Shown piece by piece: positions 6,053 to 6,253 of a stretch of 6,253 nt of DNA. Each line of letters opens with the position of its first letter. Position 1 is the first letter of the stretch. The position numbers and the translations under genes were made by a program. The DNA is from an uncultured Pelagibacteraceae bacterium (GTDB lineage Bacteria; Pseudomonadota; Alphaproteobacteria; Pelagibacterales; Pelagibacteraceae): positions 1-6,253 of the forward strand of contig CACGET010000041.1 of assembly GCA_902572155.1 (NCBI GenBank), in the 5' to 3' direction. The notes under the pieces are model-generated. The model saw only the letters and a program-made list of their open reading frames with translations, had not been told where the DNA came from and made no database searches.

Positions 6053-6253
6053 ATGGCTGGTCATTCTCATTGGGCGGGTATTAAACACAAAAAAGGAAAA
6101 GTTGACAAACAGCGTTCCAAAATTTTTTCAAAATTATCCAAAGAAATTACAGTAGCCGCAAAACTTGGTGATAAAGATCCTTCAATGAATCCAAGATTAA
6201 GATCTGCAATTCAAGCTGCAAGATCATCGAATATGCCAAAAGAAAATATTGAG
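6053..6253 (+). CDS. yebC: YebC/PmpR family protein, partial (N-terminal 67 residues)
   Basis: YebC-family proteins were long annotated as transcriptional regulators, and members are now also linked to easing ribosome stalling at proline-rich stretches. The N-terminal domain is clear: MAGHSHWAGIKHKKG at 1-15, KQRSKIFSKLSKEITVAAK at 19-37, NPRLRSAIQAARSSNMPKENIE at 46-67. The rest (about 180 residues) lies beyond the window. The common start is MAGHSKW; here position 6 is His. The ATG is 7 bases after the ymdB stop with no strong Shine-Dalgarno, so it is probably co-transcribed with, and possibly coupled to, the upstream genes. In many alphaproteobacteria ruv genes for Holliday-junction processing follow yebC, which cannot be tested here. 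Confidence 0.96.
   Translation, partial: MAGHSHWAGIKHKKGKVDKQRSKIFSKLSKEITVAAKLGDKDPSMNPRLRSAIQAARSSNMPKENIE

Overview
The window is a very AT-rich, densely packed bacterial chromosome segment. Its proteins are rich in Lys, Asn and Ile, lysine is mostly AAA, and genes overlap or lie within a few bases of each other. The gene content and order are alphaproteobacterial: tkt-gap-pgk is divergent from a ZauP-like/ZapA pair and is followed by 5-formyltetrahydrofolate cyclo-ligase, a YmdB-type phosphoesterase and YebC. Together with the extreme compaction this points to a streamlined marine lineage such as SAR11 (Pelagibacterales). That assignment is an inference from composition and synteny, not from a database match.

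Left half, minus strand (3883 down to 1): a carbon-metabolism operon transcribed tkt -> gap -> pgk. The tkt and gap genes are 1 base apart, gap and pgk share 1 base, and pgk runs off the left edge. Transketolase handles the sugar-phosphate rearrangements. GAPDH and phosphoglycerate kinase perform the reversible interconversion of glyceraldehyde-3-phosphate and 3-phosphoglycerate. The GAPDH carries substitutions at the positions that normally enforce NAD specificity, which suggests NADP use and perhaps a gluconeogenic role.

Centre (3884-3936): a 53-base divergent spacer is the only real intergenic region and must hold the promoters of both operons. The tkt gene starts with TTG behind an AGGA Shine-Dalgarno. 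The rightward operon starts at an ATG inside a 12-base palindrome, without a Shine-Dalgarno, and may be leaderless.

Right half, plus strand (3937 to 6253): a compact operon of a ZauP-like coiled-coil protein, ZapA, 5-formyltetrahydrofolate cyclo-ligase, a YmdB-family metallophosphoesterase and the first 67 codons of YebC. The first two are expected to work together on the FtsZ ring. The next acts in folate metabolism, the phosphoesterase probably acts on cyclic nucleotides, and YebC is a translation or transcription factor. The 6S RNA gene often found between zapA and the cyclo-ligase gene in proteobacteria is not there, since only 5 bases separate the two genes.

No mobile element, CRISPR array, tRNA, rRNA or clear intrinsic terminator was seen, and there is no gene-free stretch longer than the 53-base spacer. 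I found no evidence of a wholly new system. The most interesting points are the GAPDH coenzyme-site changes, the ZauP-ZapA pair with its extended ZapA tail, and the divergent promoter.
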